The notes under the pieces: model-generated | Seen by the model: only the letters and a program-made list of their open reading frames with translations | Database searches by the model: none | Told to the model about the DNA's origin: nothing | DNA from: Sycon ciliatum | Lineage: Eukaryota; Porifera; Calcarea; Leucosolenida; Sycettidae | NCBI RefSeq assembly: GCF_964019385.1 | Contig: NC_088655.1 | Coordinates: forward strand, 22,587,627 to 22,651,626 | Reading direction: 5' to 3' | Length of the DNA: 64,000 nt | Shown here: one piece after another, positions 56,100 through 64,000 of the stretch | How the letters are laid out: each line of letters starts with the position of its first letter | Numbering within the stretch: position 1 is the first letter of the stretch | Made by a program: the position numbers and the translations under genes

Positions 56100-56497
56100 T
56101 CCAACTAGGAACACACGCTTCTTGCCGAACTTGACACTTGACTGACTCACGACTGCCATCCGGAGCACACGAGGAGCACGTCGCACCTTCCACTCGGCAA
56201 ACCTGCAAGAAAGCACCACTCCCTGCTCAATACACGGTGTTTCGTGGAATTCACCCCTCATCAGTTGAGCTTGAGTAGGCTGAGGAAGATTGTGCCTGAA
56301 AAGCACCACTTATATACTGCTCTCCAGGCCAAACCATCACCAGGGATACAAACTTACAGAGACGCTTTGTTTCCAGCGCGACAAGCACCTCGTGAAGCTC
56401 CAGGTAGCAGCGTGAGTCAGAGTCGCTCATGGAGTTGTGATAAACAGACGTTGAGAGCCAGTATAGCTATTCGCAACGCTGTCACCTCCAACAACTA
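56100..56497 (-). mobile_element. Hammerhead element copy 5, subfamily B
   Basis: Minus-strand copy with TATATAAG, ribozyme and 3' part ending TTCCTAGTTGGAACAATC. Head-to-head with copy 4. Confidence 0.75.
56216..56278 (-). ncRNA. Type I hammerhead ribozyme, copy 5
   Basis: Identical to copy 4 on the opposite strand. CTGATGA is at 56264-56258, and predicted cleavage is between 56231 and 56230. Confidence 0.75.
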
Positions 56498-56820
56498 GTC
56501 GCACGTCTGTAGGTTTGTATCCCTGGTGATGGTTTGGCCTGGAGAGCAGTATATAAGTGGTGCTTTTCAGGCACAATCTTCCTCAGCCTACTCAAGCTCA
56601 ACTGATGAGGGGTGAATTCCACGAAACACCGTGTATTGAGCAGGGAGTGGTGCTTTCTTGCAGGTTTGCCGAGTGGAAGGTGCGACGTGCTCCTCGTGTG
56701 CTCCGGATGGCAGTCGTGAGTCAGTCAAGTGTCAAGTTCGGCAAGAAGCGTGTGTTCCTAGTTGGAACAATCAACTTCATGACTATTACCGCCGAAGTCG
56801 CAACTTCTAAGTTCACATTA
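56498..56820 (+). mobile_element. Hammerhead element copy 4, subfamily B
   Basis: 5'-truncated forward copy beginning GTAGGTTTGTATCCCTGG. Its ribozyme is identical to copy 5; the 3' segment differs from subfamily A before rejoining at CCGAAGTCGCAACTTC. Confidence 0.75.
56588..56650 (+). ncRNA. Type I hammerhead ribozyme, copy 4
   Basis: GCTCAA, CTGATGA (56602-56608), GAAA (56623-56626), ACA/TGT, A56635, TTGAGC. Stem II is GGGG against CCAC with one G-A mismatch, so it is weaker than copy 3; stem III loop is CCG. Confidence 0.75.
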
Positions 56821-56835
56821 TTATTATTATTATTA

Positions 56836-56915
56836 TTAACTGGTTTGAGGGAAAGAGACAAACGGTAAAAGTCTGAAGAAAAAATTGACTGCCACCACCA
56901 GGACTCGAACTCGAC
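56836..56915 (-). mobile_element. SINE family B fragment
   Basis: CTGGTTTGAGGGAAAGAGAC to CCAGGACTCGAACTCG, inverted relative to 52816; ATT array alongside. Confidence 0.7.
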
Positions 56916-57120
56916 TCTATTTCGCACCCTCACGACGAGCAGTGCCAAACAACTGTAAAGACAATACATTCTCCTTCTGAACACAAAGTTCAGAGTCTAA
57001 CTTACGTATCTACAAAGCTTCCAATACGGCAAGATGTAACAAAGACCTACCACGCGACAAAACAGAGAATACATCATTGAAATACCACTCACGACAACTA
57101 GGACTGGCCGATAGGTGATA

Positions 57121-57561
57121 CAGGTGGAATCCTGATAATTATAATATGGCTTAATTCGAACATACGGCTTAATTAGAAGTTTTTCCAGGACCGATTTCTG
57201 TCATACGCTTCCCACAAAAAAATTCTGATAATTCAAACCTCGAACCGGACACGTCCGGTTAATTCGAAATCCCACGGATTCCACTTACATAGAAAATTTG
57301 TGGGATTTGTGCTGATAATTCGAAGTTAGCGAAGTGTAATTCGAAGTTCACTTTACACTGTACTGGTCAGTTCAGTTTGCATGAGCAGGCTGTGCTGGTC
57401 AATTCAGTATCCGTGAAATCTGTGTCTAAGGTCCATAGCACCACTCTGCGTGCCTATGGGAGCATTTTGACATACATATTGTGTTGTGGGTCAGTCATGT
57501 TTGGACAATTAAAAGTTTTTTTCCTGGCATTTGGTGACTCGAATTATCAGGATTCCACCTG
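57121..57561. mobile_element. Pogo/Tigger-like MITE, TA-flanked
   Basis: Ends CAGGTGGAATCCTGATAATT and AATTATCAGGATTCCACCTG are inverted, with TA at 57119-57120 and 57562-57563; 441 bp, interior rich in AATTCGAA. It sits about 130 bp before the first LRR exon. Confidence 0.85.
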
Positions 57562-57692
57562 TACTTGATTGCCGATGTTATTATTAGTTTTATTATGTCG
57601 ACAAATAGGAAATGTTTACAGCCTAAGTAGTCCGCCTTGTGTGTGTACAAAAGCATTTGGCTATGCCATTCTCTTATTTTGTTTCTATCCAG

Positions 57693-57764
57693 GAATTTAC
57701 GTAGGAATTCTATCACCTCCTTGAATGGCAATGAGTTCGATGGTTTGAGAAGCCTGACCAACCT
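57693..57764 (+). CDS. LRR exon 1 of the right LRR gene
   Basis: 72 nt between ATCCAG and GTAAGG, phase 2-2. Reads NLRRNSITSLNGNEFDGLRS then LTNL, one complete 24-residue leucine-rich repeat. Confidence 0.85.
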
Positions 57765-58655
57765 GTAAGGATGATATAGCTGAGCAGAAATCTAACTATG
57801 GCATTGACACGCCAAATATGAGCTTTGACATGTGGTCGTTTTGTTTGAGAATCTCTGTTTCTTAGAATGATTGAGGAAATTTGTCACCCATTTTTGCCAT
57901 ACCGTTTAGCTGTCCCATTCCGGACTTTCTTGATTCAGACAACTCCACCTTCTGAGCATGCATCTGAGCTCCATGGAATGGCAAGTGTTGTCTCTCAGCG
58001 AAAACTTAAAAGTAGGGCATCGAGAAAATTTCACAAGACAGGTTTGCTTGCATGTTTGCGGATAGTGGGAGGTCAACGTACTACACCTGTTCCGACCCGG
58101 TGCCCATGGTGCTGTTGATCACACTTTCACGCAGACCATAATTTAAGGTTTGCAGCTTTCTACTCACAGTTCACTCTAGAACAGTGTCTGCAGACGGTAC
58201 AGGGAAAAAAAGAGACGTACATGTTTCAGTTCCATCCGTTTTTCGGATAATTGCCAGGAGCCACACCCCCCTCCCCCAGTCCCCCTGCCCTCCCGTCCCC
58301 CTCCCCTCCCCCCTCCCCCCACCCCAAACCCACAAGTCCCCGCTGAGTGTAAGTAAGTAAAGTAAAGTAAATAAATCGTGTCTGTTTCCGAAGGGAAGAG
58401 TGTAGTCGCAAAGAATGAATTCACTTTATATGCGACTTAGTGCACAGTTGAGTACCGTACCAGGTTTTAGTAGCTATTTGCAGCATGCAAACAATTGCCC
58501 AAGCGAACTGTTTGACGGGGCTATTGCTCAAATGTCCTACAGTAAACAGGGGCATTGAGACTGCGGAAACCTCGGTACAATGACTCGTACGTCAGAGAGG
58601 CACTAGTTGCATCCTTTGTAAGAATAACTGTCTGCCACTTTTATGTCTGCGATAG

Positions 58656-58727
58656 AAACCTTGGAAGCAACGATCTTTCTACCCTGCCCGTGGGCATTTT
58701 CAAAGACCTAGTAAGCCTTAAAGAACT
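58656..58727 (+). CDS. LRR exon 2 of the right LRR gene
   Basis: 72 nt between GCGATAG and GTAAGT. Reads NLGSNDLSTLPVGIFKDLVS then LKEL, an excellent LRR consensus. Confidence 0.85.
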
Positions 58728-59278
58728 GTAAGTATTTCAGACTTAAAAGTACCCTCTTCCCCACCTCCTGCCCTACTCAACTGTCTAAATATATTCCCCG
58801 GCCCTCATATAAAATTGTTATTGGTCTGCTGTCGGCTCATTATTGCTGGTTATTGCTGACATCATTGATGATGGGCCAGGCTCGAAAATTTGGTGTGATA
58901 GAAATCTTAATTAATAGCAGTGAAGACACCGTTTGTGGAGTTTGGAGTTGAGCAGTGAAGTTTCCTAAACCCCCAAAAAGGTTTTTTTAAGAAAAAAGAA
59001 GAAAAACGCTGGACTACCCGCGAAAATAAATACCTTTTATGTACGATTCCTATCGAAGTCCATAGTTGAGTACCAGTGGCAGTGTAGAGTGTTTCTTCGT
59101 GGTATGTATTTTAAAAGACAACTGTGCCAGCTAATTGTTTGTGCGATATTTGATCGCATGCCATAATTATAGTCCACAGAGGCAGTTAGACATGGGAAAC
59201 CTTCAAGTCAGCCAGGCACTATCGGCATCCTTTGTAAGATGAAAATGTACATGTATATCACTCTCATTTCTGCCACAG

Positions 59279-59350
59279 GTACATTCACGTCAACAGGATT
59301 ACTAGCCTGCCTGCAGGCGTTTTCAAACCTCTAGCAAGCCTTCGACTTAC
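59279..59350 (+). CDS. LRR exon 3 of the right LRR gene
   Basis: 72 nt between GCCACAG and GTAAGT. Reads YIHVNRITSLPAGVFKPLAS then LRLT. Exon and surrounding intron duplicate exon 2 with an offset of 623 bp. Confidence 0.85.
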
Positions 59351-59489
59351 GTAAGTATTTCAGAATTGAAAGCCCCCCCCCCCCCCACCTCCCACCTCCA
59401 TCCAACTGCCTAACAATCGCTTGTCCAGCCTCTGTCTTATACTGTTATCGGGTACCTCCCCATGCAAGGCAAAAGTAAGGGAATATAGA

Positions 59490-59665
59490 ATAGAAAAAGA
59501 GAAGAAAACACATAAGAACGAGTTATACAGCAACTATCCGCAACTGTAACAAGACTATAAACAATCAGAAAGTTCGATAAAACAGGGCACGAAACTGACA
59601 GGGTACTGAGACATTCAACGACCTGATAGCTTTCTCTAACATATCTCCAGTACGCAACCAGCAGC
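59490..59665. mobile_element. MITE family P, worn copy
   Basis: Retains the order GAACGAGTTATACAGCAACT, AACTGACAGGGTACTGAG and AACATATCTCCAGTACGC of the family with many substitutions. Confidence 0.5.
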
Positions 59666-59920
59666 CTGTCAGTGTTAATCAGCTGCGACTCAAGATTGAA
59701 CTTTTTGAGGGGGTGCTTCGGCACCCAAAGCACCGCCCCCCCCCCACCCTTGCCTACGCTCACACCGGATTCAGATCGCGGCCACGTGTTCAGCAGGTCA
59801 CGGGGTGCATACAGGCGATCTGGGAAAACGTTGTTGAAGGAGGTAATATCCGAGAGGAGGTACAAAACAGCTGTGTAAAAGCATTTGACTATGTCATTCT
59901 CTTGTTTTGTTTTCATCCAG

Positions 59921-59992
59921 GTGGATATGGGCGAATCGCATCACCTCCTTGCCCCGCAATATATTCGATGGTTTGAGCAACCTGGAATTCCT
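59921..59992 (+). CDS. LRR exon 4 of the right LRR gene
   Basis: 72 nt between TTCATCCAG and GTAAGG. Reads WIWANRITSLPRNIFDGLSN then LEFL. Both flanking introns match those of exon 1. No further LRR or C-terminal cap exon was found up to 64000, so the gene is cut, decayed, or continues outside. Confidence 0.85.
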
Positions 59993-59994
59993 GT

Positions 59995-61755
59995 AAGGCT
60001 GATGTTCCTGAGCAGAACTCTAATTACAGCATTGACACGCAAAATATGTGCTTTGCCAAGAAATCGTTTCGTTGAGAATTTTGGTTTCGAAGGATGATAG
60101 AGGAAATTTGTCACCACTTTTTGCCATACCACTTAGCTCTCCTAACGCGGTCTTTCCAGATCCAGGCAACCCCATATTACCGTAATACCAAGTATATTTC
60201 TGAGCTCTATCAAATCAAAAGAGTTAGCTTTCAGCCTACATATGGCATCACGAACAATTCATAAGACAGGATGTTGAGTTTACTCGTATCCAAATGTCTT
60301 TTACCTTTCTACATTTGAAGAAATCATCGATCTTTTCGCCGAATATGCAATTTTTGCACTAAATTTGCCGAAAATCGATGCAATTACAATTTCTGTAACC
60401 ATTTTACTGCAAAAGGTGACTGCGACATTAGGAATTTTCGAATCGGCCCGCAGGAAAAGACCCCGAAATCAATGGCTGTCAAGTAGCTCTTTTAATTCGC
60501 ACTTAGTGCTTTTCGCGTCCTTCAAAATATGCTGAAAAAGTGCTCTTTTCAGGGAAAACAGGCCAAAAGTGCTCTTTTTTCAGTGAAGCATAGCCATGAT
60601 ACATGTTTAGATATGAACCCAAGATGAGAAATGAATACGTACTCTTCCATTTATGGGTCCTAGAAAGGCAAACCAGGAAGTAAAGTTCAAAAACCCCACT
60701 TTTTACAGCATTGTGTACACCGGGTACAAGCTTCACCAACTTGTTACCCCCCAAAAAAGCGTCGTGCCAAGGCCCATCGCGATATCGAGCACTCGGAAAC
60801 TGTGATCGTATGCACGAGCAAACAAATTAGGGCACTTTTTCAGCTAAAAAAGCTCAAAAAGGGCGATATTCACCAAAAAACGCAATAAACGGCAAAAGAA
60901 ACGGGCTTTTCCAAAAAGGGTCAAAAGGGGCGAAAAAAAGGGCGAGCACCTTTGGGAAAGGGCTACTGTCAAGGAATCGCCGATGATAGCGGCGATTTTA
61001 CATAATTCGAACTGAATTCGCCGAAAATGATGTTTAGTTCCGATACAGCGTGCATGTAAAAATAATATACGTGTAAAAAATAATCTACGTGTAAAAATAA
61101 TATACGTGTGTAGTATCCCTGCCCGACCAATACGGAAGTAGTACGGAACTAATATGGAGCTTTGCATGATGTATAGTTAGTGTATCTCCGCATATAAGCG
61201 TACGGCGTCTGCTGCATAAAAGCAGCTGCGTTTTTTCTGTTTTAATTAGATTAGATTAGATTAGATAGCAATGAAAGCTAACTCGAAGAAGAAGGATTCA
61301 ACCTCTAGGTGAGCACCGGAGAGAAAGTTATTTATTTTGCCGCTTCTTCTTTCACTAACAATTATATCTCAGGTGTGTACCTGAAAGTAGAATAAAAGTA
61401 ATTCTTGTTGATTGCAACGCGCCTACCACTCGGCTACCCATTACACGTGTACATGTAAGTATACAATGTCATGTATACCGCAATCGGTGACCTCAAGTAC
61501 TGCTTTGAGCCGAATTATGACCTTGAGGCTCATAATTTGGCCGAATTTGGACATTCTCTTAGCCGGTTTTAGGAATTTTAGAGATCTGGTGCACCTAGAA
61601 CACCACGTGTTCTACGACGTCCGCAGACTAAGTCCGCGTTCAGCCTCCACATCACACTACGAGTCAGCTACCACATGATTCCGTTATAATTACAAACTGG
61701 AAACAGGAAAACTTGAAATATTGGCAAGCAATGGCGGTCGGCAGACCAAGAGAGA
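59995..61755. other. Intron or flank after LRR exon 4
   Basis: 59995-60240 matches 57768-58000 (duplicated intron). The rest shows an ATTAG run (about 61245-61266) and a tRNA-like stub on the minus strand (GGGTAGCCGAGTGGTAGGC, near 61433-61415), but no gene. Confidence 0.45.
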
Positions 61756-61761
61756 ACCTAA

Positions 61762-62186
61762 AGGCTGTGTTTACATGAGAAATTTCAATCCGGGTCGAGT
61801 TCAGCCCGGGTTGAAAGTCTGTACGATAGACAAAAAAGGTGAGCGTTTACATGAAGACAGTTGACCCGGGTCAAATACTGATATGCCGCCAAAAGTCCAC
61901 TTTTACAGTCCTGTATGGTCACGTGAATCCGTTCGCATGAAATTTGCATCTCCAGTGCCGTTCAAACCTGGCGCGAGATACGCACAGAAGTACGTTTGTA
62001 CGATTTCTTGACCCGGGATGAAATCCAATTGGGGGGAGGGTTGAAATCAACCCGGGGCGAAATTTCCACCCGGGTCAAGCGCAATGCGTCATGTAAACGC
62101 GCCATTCATTTTGTGCACATGGCGGGTTGAAATCTGACCCGGGCTGAACTCAACCCAGGTTGAAACGCTTCATGTAAACACAGCCT
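61762..62186. mobile_element. Palindromic MITE with AGGCTGTGTTTACATGA ends
   Basis: AGGCTGTGTTTACATGA and TCATGTAAACACAGCCT are inverse termini; inside are several inverted copies of TTGACCCGGGTC-type sequence. Non-coding. Target duplication not resolved. Confidence 0.8.
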
Positions 62187-62372
62187 GACTACTCTTCCTC
62201 CCCAAGGAATGGTCAGCCTGGAAAAAGGCTGGTGCAAGAAAGGTTGTACCGTAGACCTATGTGTATAAATACGTCGTCTCACTCCTGTATGCAGCAATGG
62301 GAGTGCGGACCGTGCATGATGGAATAATGTAGGACAAGAATATGGGGGAAGGTACGCTACAGGATATGATCG

Positions 62373-62518
62373 TTAAGGCCTCGGTCACACTACGGCAAAA
62401 ATGCGGCGTCAGCTTCAGAATCATGAGCTTTTCCATGGCAACTGACGCAAACGCGGGAAGTATGAGCGTCAGAGGCTGCTGCGTCGGACGTGGGGAAATC
62501 GGCTGCGTTGCCGCTGAT
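62373..62518. mobile_element. Fragment of another MITE (GGCCTCGGTCACACTACGG end)
   Basis: One terminus is recognisable; the copy is interrupted at 62519 where the tail of the non-LTR element begins. Confidence 0.4.
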
Positions 62519-64000
62519 TTTATTTATTTATTTATTTATTTATTCAACATCTCCTGGCCCGTCCGAAGACTGCCAATAAACATGAGAGGTCAGGTGATAG
62601 CCAACCACGGCAAGCTAAAAGGGAAAAAAAAGAAAGATGCTGTCAGAGAGGGAAAGGAGATAGGGAGAGAAAAAGAAAGGGAGGCACATTAATAATACAT
62701 GGGATCACTTCGGATGAGACAGTGTGGAAAGCTGGACTGTGAATTTCCTGATATCCTGGCATGTCTTAATGCTAGTAGGCAGGTTAGACCAAAGGGAGTA
62801 TGCTGAGAAGAAAGGGGATTTCAAAAACAGAGAGGAACTAGCTCGGGGCAGTGATAAGGCATTGCGTGTTGGTCTAGTGGTAACAAACCAGTTGTACTTG
62901 GCAATATGTTTCGGGACTTGGGCTAGGAAGATTTTTTGCACAAGGATACAAAGATGCTGCTGATGTCGGGCAAGAAGAGGGTGCGTGGAAGCAAGTTTAT
63001 AAAGACAAAGGGAGGCAAATGTTTGGTCTTTTCGAAACAGAATTTTCAGAAGCAAGCGTTGATGTACCTCCAGTCTGTGGAGTAAAGTCTGAGACAACCC
63101 GCACCAAGCTATATCGCAATAGTCAAATATAGGCAAAATGTACGACTTAAAGAACAATTCTCTGCAGTTATCATTCAAGTGTTGGCAGTGGGGTTGTAGC
63201 ATACCTAAGGACGCACTCGCACGCTTGCACACAGACTGGACTTGTGGAGACCAGGAGAGTTGGCGGTCGAGAATAACGCCCAGGTGCTTGTGCTCGTTAA
63301 CAACTTTAACAGGTGTACTATTTAGACCAGGAAAATACAGAAGTTGAGTGGGGGGCGAGGGAGAGAAGAACATGGCCTCGGTTTTGGCGAGGTTAGGCTT
63401 CAGTTTCCAGGTTTCCATCCATGTTACTGTAGCGTTGACCCCGGACTGCATGGAGGCCGTGAGGTTGTCTGCCGAGCTGTCGGAGCACATCAGAGCAGTG
63501 TCGTCAGCAAAAAGACTTACATTTGGTACAAGGGCTGGCAAGTCATTAACGTACAGTAGAAATAGGAGCGGCCCAAGTATGGACCCCTGGGGTACCCCAG
63601 ACACGACTAGTAATGGGTCTGATAGGGAGGTAGATACTCTGACAGTCTGGTGGCGGCAGGAAAGATAGGATGAGAGCCATTGCAGGGCTGGACCGTGTAC
63701 CAAGAAGACGGACTCTAGCTTTGCAAGCAGACCACGATGCCAGACGGTGTCGAAAGCTTTCGCTAGGTCAAAGAACACGATGCCAACATGCCGCCTGAGG
63801 TTCCGCTGGGTGTAGATGTCTTGTACTAGACGTGTTAGTTGGAAAGTTGTGGAGTCTCCACGGCAGAAACCGGATTGAGATGGTGAAAGCGCTGGGGTGA
63901 CGTGGCAGTACAGAGACTCAAAGAAAATACGTTCACAGACCTTGGACACAGCGGGAAGGAGAGAGATTGGTCTGTAGTTGCCAGCCTGAGAGCGTTGGCC
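62519..64000 (-). mobile_element. L2/CR1-like non-LTR retrotransposon, 5' part beyond window
   Basis: On the minus strand: open RT frame (64000-62705), a 3' untranslated stretch of about 160 bp, and a tail of TAAA repeats (62545-62519). The tetranucleotide tail marks the 3' end of the insertion. Confidence 0.85.
62705..64000 (-). CDS. Reverse transcriptase of an L2/CR1-like non-LTR retrotransposon (partial)
   Basis: Copies element RNA into DNA at a nicked chromosomal target. The frame is open from the window edge: NYRPISLLPAVSKVCERIF (RT motif 0/1), VGIVFFDLAKAFDTVWH (motif A with catalytic Asp), VSGVPQGSILGPLLFLLYVN (motif B), NVSLFADDTALM (motif C, FADD), WKLKPNLAKTE, and LGVILDRQLSW, then the thumb and connection with YCDIAWCGLS. 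Stop at 62705. No internal stops over 432 codons, so this is a young, possibly active copy; the N-terminal endonuclease would lie outside. The clade (L2, CR1 or a relative) is not certain. Confidence 0.92.
   Translation of the reverse strand, partial: GQRSQAGNYRPISLLPAVSKVCERIFFESLYCHVTPALSPSQSGFCRGDSTTFQLTRLVQDIYTQRNLRRHVGIVFFDLAKAFDTVWHRGLLAKLESVFLVHGPALQWLSSYLSCRHQTVRVSTSLSDPLLVVSGVPQGSILGPLLFLLYVNDLPALVPNVSLFADDTALMCSDSSADNLTASMQSGVNATVTWMETWKLKPNLAKTEAMFFSPSPPTQLLYFPGLNSTPVKVVNEHKHLGVILDRQLSWSPQVQSVCKRASASLGMLQPHCQHLNDNCRELFFKSYILPIFDYCDIAWCGLSQTLLHRLEVHQRLLLKILFRKDQTFASLCLYKLASTHPLLARHQQHLCILVQKIFLAQVPKHIAKYNWFVTTRPTRNALSLPRASSSLFLKSPFFSAYSLWSNLPTSIKTCQDIRKFTVQLSTLSHPK

Noticed and set aside
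62339-62692. A 116-codon plus-strand frame
   Set aside because: It runs across a MITE fragment and the tail of the non-LTR element; composite noise.

Overview
The window looks like nuclear DNA of an intron-rich invertebrate animal, probably marine; I cannot name the species. It has spliced GT-AG exons coding for extracellular animal domains (LRR, MAM, mucin stalk), very dense (CA)n, (CT)n and (ATT)n microsatellites, tRNA-derived SINEs, and relics of most animal transposon classes. There is no prokaryotic operon structure, rRNA or CRISPR. Main gene: positions 38525 down to 15861 (minus strand) hold a 22-exon receptor model in which all 21 splice junctions keep frame. It has three MAM domains, a long Thr/Pro mucin-like stalk, one transmembrane helix with an Arg stop-transfer, and a cytoplasmic tail split over ten small exons. 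Many tail exons carry one tyrosine motif each (VRYKVL, YLDM formed across a splice junction, GEYSAL, MYSTL, VSYSRL, SYAQL). The model reads as an ITIM/YxxL-type signalling receptor. Left end (minus strand) and 48-60 kb (plus strand): two paralogous secreted or membrane LRR genes lie on the arms of an old inverted segmental duplication (about 1-5560 against about 46190-60000) that brackets the MAM receptor. The right copy has four LRR exons of exactly 72 bp, all in the same splice phase, with duplicated intron sequence around them. Mobile DNA: the most striking item is a repeat family carrying a type I hammerhead ribozyme. There are five copies: 2298-2360, 11292-11354, 54200-54262, 56216-56278 on the minus strand, and 56588-56650. 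One copy is a solitary 423-bp element with a perfect 12-bp target duplication. A TATA box lies just upstream of each ribozyme, so transcripts would begin at the ribozyme. At 53-57 kb the family is interleaved with fragments resembling the C-terminal endonuclease region of Penelope-like retroelements, partly in a palindrome with arms of about 0.78 kb. Other elements are an L2/CR1-like reverse transcriptase running off the right end (62705-64000), two relics of a second non-LTR family, an R2/NeSL-type restriction-like endonuclease fragment (49542-50075), a Ty3/gypsy relic, a THAP/Harbinger-like transposase relic, several TA-flanked MITEs, four SINE-like families, and a tandem 307-bp tRNA-headed array split by a DNA transposon. 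The stretches 5.6-15 kb and 38.7-46 kb otherwise show no gene I can recognise.
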